From Magnetococcales bacterium (GTDB taxonomy: Bacteria > Pseudomonadota > Magnetococcia > Magnetococcales > JADGCH01), in the NCBI GenBank assembly GCA_015229115.1, contig JADGCH010000002.1, positions 1-64,000 on the forward strand: 64,000 nt of DNA, given 5' to 3'. The position numbers were made by a program, and so were the translations under genes. Positions 17,525-26,392 of this stretch are shown one piece after another; position 1 is the first letter of the stretch, and each line of letters starts with the position of its first letter. Under the pieces are notes generated by a model. It made no database searches, had not been told where the DNA came from, and was given only the letters and a program-made list of their open reading frames with translations.

Positions 17525-18084
17525 TGCCCATCCGGCCCTCTCAATGGCAACCATGGCTGATGGCAGGGTCGCTGTTGCTCAACCTGTTTCTGGCTGGGGT
17601 GCTGTTCGGTATCTGGCAACCCTGGAACAGCGATCAGCAGTCGCCATGGCTGAAAAACGGTCCAGGCATGATGCAAGGCTGGTTTTTGCCCCAGAGCGAC
17701 CCTGCCCTGGCCACCGTGATTGATCAGGTGTGGCGCCAACATGGTGCCCATATCCAGCAACAGATGCAAACGTTGCAACAGGCCCGACAAGCGGTTCATG
17801 AGCAACTGGCTGCGCAGCTGGTGGACGAAGCAGCGCTCCATGCGGCTTTTTCCCAACTGCGACGGGCAACCTATCAAGCCCAGGAGTCTTCCCATCATGC
17901 CGTGCTGGCCATGGCACAGCGACTGTCACCCGAGCAACGACGCGTTCTGGCCAATCCTGGCAAGGATGGTCATCAGCGCCGCCACCCAGGCGGTTGTGGC
18001 ATGGGACAACAGCGGAGTGTCAGTCCTTTGGGAGACCTCCAGCAACATGGCGCTGTTGCACCAGTGCGTACACAACCGGAATGA
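17521..18084 (+). CDS. Periplasmic heavy-metal sensor, CnrX/Spy-like
   Basis: This 187-residue protein has one N-terminal membrane anchor (about 13-33) and a helical, Gln- and His-rich periplasmic domain with a LSPEQRRVL segment typical of the metal-resistance/Spy-CpxP superfamily. In CnrYXH systems such a protein binds the metal and releases the anti-sigma factor. It overlaps the upstream gene by four bases. Its last 65 bases overlap the 3' end of cusA on the other strand, so the C-terminal 20 or so residues are antisense to the pump's C-terminus and may be recent additions. Confidence 0.65.
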   Translation: MMPIRPSQWQPWLMAGSLLLNLFLAGVLFGIWQPWNSDQQSPWLKNGPGMMQGWFLPQSDPALATVIDQVWRQHGAHIQQQMQTLQQARQAVHEQLAAQLVDEAALHAAFSQLRRATYQAQESSHHAVLAMAQRLSPEQRRVLANPGKDGHQRRHPGGCGMGQQRSVSPLGDLQQHGAVAPVRTQPE

Positions 18085-21000
18085 CCACCAGCGTCAGGAT
18101 GGTGGAGGAGATCATGCCTCCCACCATTGGAGCAGCGATGCGGCTCATGACCTCCGAACCGGTACCGCTGCTCCAGAGGATGGGCAACAGACTGGCCATA
18201 ATAGCCACCACGGTCATCATTTTCGGCCGTACCCGCTCCACGGCTCCTTCCATCACCGCTTGGTAAAGATCGGTCAAGGCTGGTTGGCGTTGCTGCTCCT
18301 GGCAGCGCTGCCGGATCTGCTGCCAGGCATGATCCAGATAGATCAGCATCACCACACCAGTTTCAGCGGCAACACCGGCTAGGGCGATGAAACCGACCGC
18401 CACCGCTACCGACAGATGATAACCCAGTAACCACAGCAGCCAAAACCCGCCAATCAGAGCAAAAGGGACCGACAGCATGACGATCAGTGTCTCGGTCATA
18501 CGCCTGAAATTGAGATAAAGCAGTAGCAAAATGATCAACAGCGTAACCGGTACCACAATGACCATCCGGTTGAGCGCACGCTGCATGTACTCAAACTGAC
18601 CACTCCAGCTAATGTAAAAACCGGGTGGCATTTTGACCTGCTCGGCCACCAAACGCTGGGCCGCAGCAATATAGGCACCGATATCGCTGTTGCGGGTATC
18701 GACATAAACATAGGCTGATAGCAGACCATTCTCGGTGCGGATGGCTGGTGCGCCCCTGGCAAGGGTCACCTGGGCCACCTGCCCTAGTGGAATCATGGTA
18801 CCATCCATGCTGGTCAGCAACACTTCACGGGCGATCTGCTGTGGATCGGACCGACTGTCACGCGGGTAGCGGATGGCGACGGTGTAGCGCTCGCGACCAT
18901 CCAGCAGCGTGGTGACCGCTTCACCACCCAACGCCATGGCAACAACCTGCTGCACATCACCCACTGTCAAGCCATAACGAGCCAACTGCTGACGCTGGGG
19001 TTCGATGTTGAGATAGTAGCCACCGGTCAGCCGCTCGGCATAGGCACTGCTGGTATCCGGCAGCTGTCGTAGCACGGTTTCAATCTGCTGCGCCAGTTGC
19101 TCCATCACGGTCAGGTCGTTGCCGAACACCTTAATGCCTACCGGTGTGCGAATACCGGTCGATAACATATCGATGCGGGCCTTGATCGGCATGGTCCAGG
19201 CATTGGAGACGCCGGGCAGCTGCAACGCCTGATCCATCTCCGCCACCAAGGCATCGATCGTCAGGCCAGCACGCCACTGTGACGGCGGTTTCAGGTTGAT
19301 GATGGTCTCGAACATCTCGGTCGGCGCCGGATCGGTAGCGCTGTTGGCACGGCCAGCCTTACCCCAGACCGATTCCACCTCTGGAAAGGTCTTGATGATG
19401 CGATTCTGCAGTTGCAGCAATTCAGCCGCCTTGGTAATCGATAGACCGGGCAGCGTCGTCGGCATGTAGAACAGCGTCCCCTCATTAAGAGTCGGCATGA
19501 ACTCGCTGCCCAGCTTGGTGACCGGATAAACCGAAGCCACCATGGCCGCCAGTGCCAACAGCAGGGTGAGCCGTTTCCAGCGCAATACCAACCGGATCAC
19601 GGGTCGGTAGAGCCAGATCAGCAGTCGGTTGAGTGGATTACGTGCCTCCAATGGAATGTGGCCACGAATAAACAGCCCCATCAACACCGGCACCAGCGTC
19701 ACCGATAGCAACGCTGCACCAGCCATGGCAAAGGTCTTGGTCCAGGCCAGCGGGGCAAACAGGCGCCCCTCCTGCGCTTCGAGCGTGAAGACCGGCAAAA
19801 ACGACACCGTGATGATCAGCAGAGAAAAGAATAGCGCCGGTCCCACCTCACGACAGGCATCCAGAATGGCCTGCTGTCGTGATTGCCCAGGTTGTAGCCG
19901 CTCCAGGTGTTTATGGGCGTTTTCGATCATGACAATGGCGGCATCGATCATGGCACCGATGGCAATGGCCATACCACCCAGACTCATCAGGTTGGAGTGG
20001 ATGCCCAGGCCATACATAGCGATAAAAGCCAGCAGCAACCCGACCGGCAACATCAGGATAGCCACCAGGGCCGAACGCAGATGCAGCAGGAACAGCACGC
20101 AGACGGCCGCCACAATGAGCGACTCCTCCAGCAAGGTCTGCTTCAGGGTTGCTATGGCACGATGAATCAGATCGGAACGATCATAGACCGGTGTCAGGGT
20201 CATCCCGTCCGGCAGGCCGGCGGTCACCTCACGGAGACGCTGCTTCAGGTTGTGAATCACCTCCAGGGCATTCTGGCCATAACGGGCCATGGCGATGCCA
20301 GAAACCACCTCTCCTGTGCCGTTGAGCTCGGTGATACCACGCCGTTCATCGGGCACCAACTCCACCCGGGCCACATCACGCAGCAACACCGCTGTGCCCT
20401 GGCTTGCCTTGACCACCAGCTGCTCCAGATCAGCGCTATGGCGCAGATAGCCGCGTCCGCGCACCATGTATTCGGTTTCAGCCATCTCGATCACCCGACC
20501 ACCGACGTCACGGTTAGAGTCGCGAATGACTTGGGCCAACCGTTCCAGCGACAAACCATAGCCACGCAGCTTGACCGGATCGACCGTGACCTGATAGGTC
20601 TTGACAAAACCACCGACCGAAGCCACCTCGGCAATACCGGGCGTGCGCGTCAGCTGGTAACGCAGATACCAGTCCTGGATGGAACGCAACTCGGCCAAGG
20701 TGTAATGGGCGGCGGTGACCACATATTGATAGACCCAGCCGACACCGGTGGCATCAGGCCCCAGCTGTGGTAACACGCCGGGTGGCAGCCGCCCACTGAC
20801 GACGTTGAGATATTCCAGCACCCGCGACCTGGCCCAGTAAATATCGGTGCCATCGTCGAAAATGACGTAGACAAACGAGGCACCGAAAAAGGACAAGCCG
20901 CGCACCACCCGTGCATGCGGCACCGACAGCAGAGCCGTGGTCAGAGGATAGGTCACCTGGTCCTCGACCACCTGCGGCGCCTGTCCGGCATAGTCGGTGT

Positions 21001-21148
21001 AGACGATCACCTGAACATCGGACAGATCCGGCAGGGCATCAAGCGGAATGCGCAGCACGGCATAGACACCGGCGATCAGGACGAACAGGGTTAGCAGCAG
21101 GACCAGCAGCGGATTGCGACTGGACCAGGAGATCACGGCGGCCAGCAT
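18020..21148 (-). CDS. cusA: Cu(I)/Ag(I) efflux RND transporter permease CusA
   Basis: The 1042-residue protein has twelve membrane segments and two large periplasmic loops, as in the heavy-metal efflux RND family. Three methionines aligned with the CusA copper/silver triad are present, in LFYMPTTLPG, APTEMFET and RIDMLSTGIRTP, favouring Cu(I)/Ag(I) over Zn/Co/Ni. The proton-relay stretch GAMIDAAIVMIENAHK in the fourth membrane helix is intact. It works as a trimer with CusB and CusC to expel metal from periplasm or cytoplasm. It lies 11 bases after cusB. Its 3' end overlaps the convergent periplasmic sensor gene by 65 bases. Confidence 0.93.
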   Translation of the reverse strand: MLAAVISWSSRNPLLVLLLTLFVLIAGVYAVLRIPLDALPDLSDVQVIVYTDYAGQAPQVVEDQVTYPLTTALLSVPHARVVRGLSFFGASFVYVIFDDGTDIYWARSRVLEYLNVVSGRLPPGVLPQLGPDATGVGWVYQYVVTAAHYTLAELRSIQDWYLRYQLTRTPGIAEVASVGGFVKTYQVTVDPVKLRGYGLSLERLAQVIRDSNRDVGGRVIEMAETEYMVRGRGYLRHSADLEQLVVKASQGTAVLLRDVARVELVPDERRGITELNGTGEVVSGIAMARYGQNALEVIHNLKQRLREVTAGLPDGMTLTPVYDRSDLIHRAIATLKQTLLEESLIVAAVCVLFLLHLRSALVAILMLPVGLLLAFIAMYGLGIHSNLMSLGGMAIAIGAMIDAAIVMIENAHKHLERLQPGQSRQQAILDACREVGPALFFSLLIITVSFLPVFTLEAQEGRLFAPLAWTKTFAMAGAALLSVTLVPVLMGLFIRGHIPLEARNPLNRLLIWLYRPVIRLVLRWKRLTLLLALAAMVASVYPVTKLGSEFMPTLNEGTLFYMPTTLPGLSITKAAELLQLQNRIIKTFPEVESVWGKAGRANSATDPAPTEMFETIINLKPPSQWRAGLTIDALVAEMDQALQLPGVSNAWTMPIKARIDMLSTGIRTPVGIKVFGNDLTVMEQLAQQIETVLRQLPDTSSAYAERLTGGYYLNIEPQRQQLARYGLTVGDVQQVVAMALGGEAVTTLLDGRERYTVAIRYPRDSRSDPQQIAREVLLTSMDGTMIPLGQVAQVTLARGAPAIRTENGLLSAYVYVDTRNSDIGAYIAAAQRLVAEQVKMPPGFYISWSGQFEYMQRALNRMVIVVPVTLLIILLLLYLNFRRMTETLIVMLSVPFALIGGFWLLWLLGYHLSVAVAVGFIALAGVAAETGVVMLIYLDHAWQQIRQRCQEQQRQPALTDLYQAVMEGAVERVRPKMMTVVAIMASLLPILWSSGTGSEVMSRIAAPMVGGMISSTILTLVVIPVVYALVQQRHVAGGLPKD

Positions 21149-21159
21149 GGCAACTCTCC

Positions 21160-22458
21160 TCAGTGACCCGTATGGCCGGTGTGATTGGTGGTAGTAGAGG
21201 TAGCAGGAGCCGTGAAACTGCTCAGCGCCGCCTTGAGGTTGCTTTCAGCATCGATGAGAAAATTGGCTGACACCACCACTTGATCGCCGATATCGACCCC
21301 ATCCATGACCTCGATCAGATCATCGCTAGAGCGCCCCAGTGTGACGGTACGGGGTTCAAAACGACCCTCATCGAGCTGCAGCAGCACCACCTGCCGCTTG
21401 CCGCTGTCGATAACGGCCGACCTCGGTACGACAACCACCTCACTGGGCGTGACGGCAGAGATCTCGACACGAGCCAACATAGCCGGCTTGAGCTGCTGCT
21501 GTGGGTTGTCGAGCTCAATCCGCACCGACAACGTACGGGTGTCCGACTTGAGCACTGGATAGATATAGCGGATGACACCGGTGAACGACTGTTGCGGCAG
21601 GGCCGACAAGCGCACGGTGGCGGCCATGCCAACGGTAACCGCCGCCGCATCCTGCTCGAACAGATCAGCAATGACCCACACCGTTGACAGATCGGCAATC
21701 TGGAACAGCATCTCACCCGGCATGACCCGCATCCCGGGCAAGGCCTTCTTCTCCAACACCACACCAGAGGCCGGGGCATGAAGAGTCAAGGTACGTTGTA
21801 TCGGACCGGAACTGGTCAACCGCTTCAGGGTGGCTGGTGCAATACCCCAGTTCTGCAGCCGCAACAGCGCTGCAGTTGCCAGTTGCTGCATGCCGACACG
21901 TGCCTCTGCCCCCGCCTGTTGCAAGGCTAGCAGACCCCGACTAGCAACCTGGTACTCCTGCTGTGCTGCCACCAGCTCCGGGCTGTAGACCTCGAACAGT
22001 GGATCACCACGACTCACCTGCTGTCCGGTAACGTTGACATGCAGACGCTCGATATAGCCCTCAAAACGGGTGGTTACCGCATGCAGACGGCGTTCATCCA
22101 GCTCCACCCGACCGGCGGCCTGGATCCGTCGTTCCAAGGTCTGGGTGCGTACCAGCTCGGTTTTAACACCGAGCTGCTGCATTTTTCCGGCAGCCACCAC
22201 CACCTGACCAGCGGTCGATGGTGTGGGTGACTCGCCCTCGTAGACCGGCAGATAGTCCATCCCCATCGGATCTTTTTTCGGTACCGGTGAAACGTCGGAT
22301 AGTCCCATCGGGTTGCGGTAATAGAGCAGTTTGCGACCGGAAGAGGAGAGTTCGGGCGTGGCAGGCGTGCCCTCGTGGGGCGGGTTGTAACGGCCCCACT
22401 CGTAACCGCCACCAGCCGCTGCAACCAGCATGATGATCGATAGCATCACCCGCATCAT
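21160..22458 (-). CDS. cusB: Cu(I)/Ag(I) efflux periplasmic adaptor CusB
   Basis: This 432-residue membrane-fusion protein starts with a hydrophobic anchor or signal. A heavy-metal-binding segment follows (YYRNPMG and KKDPMGMDYLP), whose methionines match the CusB copper-binding site. The lipoyl-like, alpha-hairpin and beta-barrel domains of adaptor proteins follow. The C-terminus carries a His-rich tail (NHTGHTGH) that could also bind metal. The start overlaps the stop of the outer-membrane gene by four bases, so cusC, cusB and cusA form one leftward operon. Confidence 0.92.
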   Translation of the reverse strand: MMRVMLSIIMLVAAAGGGYEWGRYNPPHEGTPATPELSSSGRKLLYYRNPMGLSDVSPVPKKDPMGMDYLPVYEGESPTPSTAGQVVVAAGKMQQLGVKTELVRTQTLERRIQAAGRVELDERRLHAVTTRFEGYIERLHVNVTGQQVSRGDPLFEVYSPELVAAQQEYQVASRGLLALQQAGAEARVGMQQLATAALLRLQNWGIAPATLKRLTSSGPIQRTLTLHAPASGVVLEKKALPGMRVMPGEMLFQIADLSTVWVIADLFEQDAAAVTVGMAATVRLSALPQQSFTGVIRYIYPVLKSDTRTLSVRIELDNPQQQLKPAMLARVEISAVTPSEVVVVPRSAVIDSGKRQVVLLQLDEGRFEPRTVTLGRSSDDLIEVMDGVDIGDQVVVSANFLIDAESNLKAALSSFTAPATSTTTNHTGHTGH

Positions 22459-23741
22459 GGCTCCTCTCCCAGCAGCTGTGTCAGTTCGGCCAGCGCCATC
22501 TGCACGGCACTCTGAGCCTTGATGTGGTTCTGCTGCACCTGGCGCAGCTGGCGTTGACTCTCCAGTAGCGTGGTAAAATCGACCCGTCCAGCCTGGTAGC
22601 CTGACAGGGCCGACTGATGGTTGATCTGGGTCTGGGGCAACAACGTGGTCCGGATGAGTTGTTCGTTGCGCCGCGCTGTACCGATATCGGTCAAGGTGGT
22701 CGCCAGCTGTGCCAGAAGTTGATTGGCGGTGGCCTCCTGCCGCTGTTGTGCTACAGCAAGCATTTCATGGGCTTCGCGTTCGCGTGCCCGTCGTGCCTGC
22801 TGTTGCAACGGGATGTTAATCTCGGCCATCACCTCCCATTCACGAACCGCGTTGCGGTACTGGATCGGTGACAGACCAACGGTGACATCGGGATAACGGT
22901 TGCGGTAGGTCAAATCACGGTTTTTCTCGGCACCTAGCACCCGGGACGAGGAGAGCAACCATTGGGGATTGCGCTGGCGCAAACGCTGTTCCAGTTGATC
23001 GAGCTGGAGTCTGTCGTCATCGGGCAGCGGTGGCAACGGCTGCGCTGGTGCCAGCACAGCATTGGCTGGCCGACCGAGCAAGGCATTGAGGCGATGATCC
23101 AGGTGGTGCTGTTCGGTCTCGAAGGCCAACTGTTCACTGCGCAGACTGGTCTGCTCCATCTGGACGCGAATGACATCCTGCTGCATGGTCAGACCGGCGG
23201 CATAACGGCTGCGCACTGTCTGTTCCAGCTGCCGCATCAGGTCGACGGTTTGCTGCAACAGCTGCCGGTTCTGCTGGCCAAAATAACGTTCAATCTGGAG
23301 ACTGCGCAGGCGTGCTACCAGATCAACCCAGGCTGAAGTCACCTGACTTTCAGCTCCAGAGGCTTCTGCAGCAGCCACTTGCTGCTGTAGATCGCGCTTG
23401 CCAAACCAGGGCAGATCCTGCATCAGCAGATAACGGGTGCTACCGACCCGGCTGGGATCAAGCGTGGGTGACTGCTCACCGAAGCGGGTGATATCGCGCC
23501 ACTCGACCCGGAATTTCGGATCAGCCAGAGCCCCAGCTCCGGCAGCACGGGCTTCAGCAGCCAGAGACTCATGGTACATGGCTTGATAATCGGGATTGTG
23601 CTGACGTGCGTAATCGAGCAGCCCGGACAGGGTATCTCCCAGCATCCCCTCCTCGGCCAGCAGCGGAGTAGTGGTCCAGCAACCCACCATCAAAATTGCG
23701 TAGCCTAGTATCCGTCGAATGATGGGTCGAAATCGGGTCAT
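22455..23741 (-). CDS. CusC/CzcC-like outer-membrane factor
   Basis: Starting at ATG 23741 (AAGGA eleven bases upstream), the protein has 428 residues; the frame is open further up, but that would run into the recA region. A signal sequence (about 1-29) contains LMVGC, a possible lipobox, as CusC is a lipoprotein. The rest is long helical hairpins with heptad-like Leu/Gln patterns typical of TolC-family channels. It gives the outer-membrane exit of the Cus pump. It starts 97 bases from recA, which is divergently transcribed. I leave the symbol blank because CusC and CzcC are hard to tell apart by eye. Confidence 0.85.
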   Translation of the reverse strand: MTRFRPIIRRILGYAILMVGCWTTTPLLAEEGMLGDTLSGLLDYARQHNPDYQAMYHESLAAEARAAGAGALADPKFRVEWRDITRFGEQSPTLDPSRVGSTRYLLMQDLPWFGKRDLQQQVAAAEASGAESQVTSAWVDLVARLRSLQIERYFGQQNRQLLQQTVDLMRQLEQTVRSRYAAGLTMQQDVIRVQMEQTSLRSEQLAFETEQHHLDHRLNALLGRPANAVLAPAQPLPPLPDDDRLQLDQLEQRLRQRNPQWLLSSSRVLGAEKNRDLTYRNRYPDVTVGLSPIQYRNAVREWEVMAEINIPLQQQARRAREREAHEMLAVAQQRQEATANQLLAQLATTLTDIGTARRNEQLIRTTLLPQTQINHQSALSGYQAGRVDFTTLLESQRQLRQVQQNHIKAQSAVQMALAELTQLLGEEP

Positions 23742-23765
23742 GGATCGTGGTTTCCTTGCCTGCTC

Positions 23766-23794
23766 TTGACGTCCACCATCGTGCATGCCATGAT
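23766..23794 (+). promoter_or_regulatory. Candidate recA promoter
   Basis: TTGACG (23766-23771), a 17-base spacer and CATGAT (23789-23794) lie 45 bases before the recA start. An inverted repeat ACCATC/GATGGT (23775-23797) covers the spacer and -10, and TAATA/TATTA (23799-23812) follows near the expected start of transcription. One of these could be a LexA operator, but neither matches a consensus I can name with confidence. Confidence 0.35.
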
Positions 23795-23838
23795 GGTCTA
23801 ATAAGTCTATTATCACTTGTATCGTCAAAGGAGGCAAC

Positions 23839-24873
23839 ATGGATGATGAAAAAGTCAGGGCGCTTAATGCCACAGTAGCCCAGATTGAACGCCAGTTTGG
23901 CAAGGGTTCAATCATGCGCATGAGCGCCGATGCGCTGCAGGATATTGCCGTGGTCTCAACCGGCTCGCTCAGCCTCGATCTGGCACTGGGTGTTGGGGGG
24001 TTGCCGCGTGGCCGCATCGTCGAAATCTACGGACAGGAGTCCTCCGGTAAAACGACGCTGGCGCTGCACGTGGCGGCACAGGTGCAACAGGCCGGTGGGG
24101 TGTCTGCCTTTGTCGATGCTGAACATGCCCTTGATCCAGGCTATGCCCGCCGCATTGGTGTTAACGTCGACGAGCTGCTGATTTCACAGCCCGACACCGG
24201 CGAACAGGGACTGGAAATTACCGATCTTCTGGTACGATCCAACGCTGTCGATCTGGTAGTAGTCGACTCGGTAGCGGCCCTGACTCCCAAGGCCGAGATC
24301 GAAGGCGACATGGGCGATGCCCACGTCGGCCTGCAGGCACGACTGATGTCGCAAGCGTTGCGCAAACTAACCGGCAGCATCTCACGCTCCAATGCCATCG
24401 TCATCTTCATCAATCAGTTGCGCATGCGCATTGGTGGCATCGCCTATGGGGCCCCCCCTGAGGTAACCACCGGTGGTAATGCCCTTAAATTCTACGCCTC
24501 GATACGTCTTGACATCCGGCGCTCGAACCTGAAAGACAAAGCCGATGAAGTCATCGGCAATCGTTGTCGGGTGCGTGTGGTCAAGAACAAGGTAGCGCCA
24601 CCGTTTCGGCTGGCTGAATTCGACCTACCCTACGGTGAATCGATCTCGGTCGAGGGGGAGGTGATTGATCTCGGTTCGGAGCTGGGCATCATTGAGAAAT
24701 CAGGTTCCTGGTATGCCTATAGCGGCGATCGGCTGGGACAGGGACGTGAAAACGCCAAAAAGTATCTGCGTGACAATCCCCAACTGTTGCGCAAACTGGA
24801 AGATCAGATTCGTATTGCCAATGGCTCGCGTTCGCGCTATGGCGAGGAACTGGCCGAAATCGTTCGTGAATGA
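23839..24873 (+). CDS. recA: RecA recombinase
   Basis: This 344-residue protein is the normal length for bacterial RecA. It has the N-terminal MRMSAD segment, Walker [10 protein letters not shown], the [18 protein letters not shown] Walker B/L1 region, the L2 loop with FINQLRM and GNALKFYAS, and the RGENAKKYL-type C-terminal domain. It forms filaments on single-stranded DNA for recombination and triggers LexA self-cleavage in the SOS response. The ribosome binding site AAAGGAGG is strong. It is alone on its strand, divergent from cusC and convergent with nth. Confidence 0.98.
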   Translation: MDDEKVRALNATVAQIERQFGKGSIMRMSADALQDIAVVSTGSLSLDLALGVGGLPRGRIVEIYGQESSGKTTLALHVAAQVQQAGGVSAFVDAEHALDPGYARRIGVNVDELLISQPDTGEQGLEITDLLVRSNAVDLVVVDSVAALTPKAEIEGDMGDAHVGLQARLMSQALRKLTGSISRSNAIVIFINQLRMRIGGIAYGAPPEVTTGGNALKFYASIRLDIRRSNLKDKADEVIGNRCRVRVVKNKVAPPFRLAEFDLPYGESISVEGEVIDLGSELGIIEKSGSWYAYSGDRLGQGRENAKKYLRDNPQLLRKLEDQIRIANGSRSRYGEELAEIVRE

Positions 24874-24879
24874 GCAACA

Positions 24880-25566
24880 TTACACGGATGGGGGGAGTCC
24901 CCCTCCACCCCCGACCATGAAACTCACGTTATGAATTTCATGGTAATAGTGGCAGCAATGCTGCACCAGACAGGGCTGTTGGTGGCATAGCGGCTGTCTG
25001 GCGCGGCAGCGGTAGCGGCCGTGGCGTAGCAGCCAGTGGTGAGCATGGAGTAGAAAGCGTTCGGGCACGATCTGTAGCAGGCGCTGTTCGACCTGATCCG
25101 GTGTTTTACCAGGAGCCAAGCCGGTACGATTGGCAACACGGAAGATATGGGTATCAACGGCCAGAGTCGGTTGACCGAAAGCAACATTCAGCACCACGTT
25201 GGCGCTCTTGCGACCAACACCCGGCAGGGACTGTAATTCTGCTCGCGTCTCGGGTACACGGCCACCAAACTGGTCGAGCAGTTGCTGACTGAGGGCATGA
25301 ATGTGGCGTGCCTTGGCGTTGTAAAGCCCCAAGGTGCGAATATGGTCGCGAATACCCTCCTCGCCCAGTTGCACCATGGCCTTGGCCGTGTTGGCACGGG
25401 CGAACAGGGCTGGTGTGGCACGATTGACACCGACATCGGTCGATTGGGCCGACAACACCACCGCTACCAGCAGTTCAAACGGCGTTGTGTAGTGCAGATC
25501 GCTGGCTGGATCCGGTTCAGCCTGCTGCAGGAGGCTGAAAAAATCCTCAACAGCCGTCGGTTCCAT
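24880..25566 (-). CDS. nth: Endonuclease III, DNA glycosylase/AP lyase
   Basis: The protein has 228 residues from ATG 25566, which overlaps the end of pheA by 20 bases. It has the HhH-GPD fold with catalytic Lys in LPGVGRKSANVV and Asp in AVDTHIFRV; it removes oxidised pyrimidines and cleaves the abasic site. The C-terminal iron-sulfur motif is odd. The family pattern is C-x6-C-x2-C-x5-C; here it reads C-x6-C-x4-C followed by C residues four and five positions on (RCRARQPLCHQQPCLVQHCC). A Gly/Pro-rich tail follows (VGGGGGLPP), coded by a GC-rich hairpin. Either the cluster loop is altered or small indels have hit the 3' end; the catalytic domain looks intact. Confidence 0.9.
   Translation of the reverse strand: MEPTAVEDFFSLLQQAEPDPASDLHYTTPFELLVAVVLSAQSTDVGVNRATPALFARANTAKAMVQLGEEGIRDHIRTLGLYNAKARHIHALSQQLLDQFGGRVPETRAELQSLPGVGRKSANVVLNVAFGQPTLAVDTHIFRVANRTGLAPGKTPDQVEQRLLQIVPERFLLHAHHWLLRHGRYRCRARQPLCHQQPCLVQHCCHYYHEIHNVSFMVGGGGGLPPSV
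24891..24903. other. GC hairpin between convergent recA and nth
   Basis: GGGGG-AGT-CCCCC forms a five-base stem inside the last codons of nth, 18 bases past the recA stop. No T run follows on either strand, so it is at best a weak transcription stop. Confidence 0.25.
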
Positions 25567-26392
25567 CGTCCACCGCCGCTGGATAACAGCCCAGAATCTT
25601 GACCTGCTCGGTAAAAAAGCGCAGCTCTTCCAGCGCCTGACGACAAGCTGGTGCTTCGGGCTGGCCCTGAAAATCGAGATAGAAGTGATAGTGCCAATGG
25701 CCACCACGCACCGGCCGTGATTCCAGCCGCGTTAAATTGATGCCGTTGGTCGCGAAGCCGCCAAGACACTTATACAGGGCTGCCGGGATGTTTTTGACCA
25801 CAAACAGCAGGCTGGTCTTGCAGGGCTGGTGGTCTGGTGGATCAACAGGCTGGCTGGCAATCAGCAGAAAGCGGGTGGTATTGCGATCGCTGTCCTGGAT
25901 CTGGCGCCGCAGTACCACCAGACCATACAGATCAGCACACAGCTCGGAAGCGATGGCAGCCTCATCGCTGCTGCGCCGTTGCGCCAGATCACAAGCAGCA
26001 CCGGCGGTATCATAGACAGCGTTGGCCTGCCAACCCTGCTGCTGCAGAAACTGACGACACTGGGCCAAGGCCTGGGGATGGGAAGAAACGGTGCGGATCT
26101 GTTCGATGGAACTGCCGGGCGTGGCTAACAGGGCGTGGCGCACGCGCAGATAGTACTCGCCGACGATGTGTAGATCGTGGGTGGCTAGCAGGTCGTAGCT
26201 ATCACTGACGACACCGGCAACGCTGTTCTCTACCGGCAGCATGCCCAGCTCGGCTGTCCCCTGCTCAATGGCACTGAAGATATCCTCAAACGACCTGCAG
26301 CAGAGCGGGCGACGGTCGGGACGCATCTCGCGACAGGCCTGTTCGCTGTAGGCTCCATGAATTCCCTGAAAGGCGATGGTTGGCGCTACCAT
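25547..26392 (-). CDS. pheA: Prephenate dehydratase
   Basis: This monofunctional enzyme (281 residues from ATG 26392) converts prephenate to phenylpyruvate in phenylalanine synthesis. The catalytic domain shows FQGIHGAYSE, LPVENSVAG and the NTTRF motif with the catalytic Thr. The C-terminal ACT domain (about 195-270) has the ESRP motif that binds phenylalanine for feedback inhibition. There is no chorismate mutase domain. AGGA nine bases before 26392 favours this start. Its 5' end overlaps the start of the divergent rsmJ gene by 17 bases. nth is coupled to it downstream. Confidence 0.93.
   Translation of the reverse strand: MVAPTIAFQGIHGAYSEQACREMRPDRRPLCCRSFEDIFSAIEQGTAELGMLPVENSVAGVVSDSYDLLATHDLHIVGEYYLRVRHALLATPGSSIEQIRTVSSHPQALAQCRQFLQQQGWQANAVYDTAGAACDLAQRRSSDEAAIASELCADLYGLVVLRRQIQDSDRNTTRFLLIASQPVDPPDHQPCKTSLLFVVKNIPAALYKCLGGFATNGINLTRLESRPVRGGHWHYHFYLDFQGQPEAPACRQALEELRFFTEQVKILGCYPAAVDDGTDGC

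Noticed and set aside
19907-20773. Long rightward open frame of 288 codons
   Set aside because: It is antisense to conserved cusA coding sequence, His/Gln-rich in the way of shadow frames, and has no family features.
23775-23812. LexA operator upstream of recA
   Set aside because: Two inverted repeats are present, but neither matches the alphaproteobacterial GTTC-N7-GTTC or the CTGT-N8-ACAG form.
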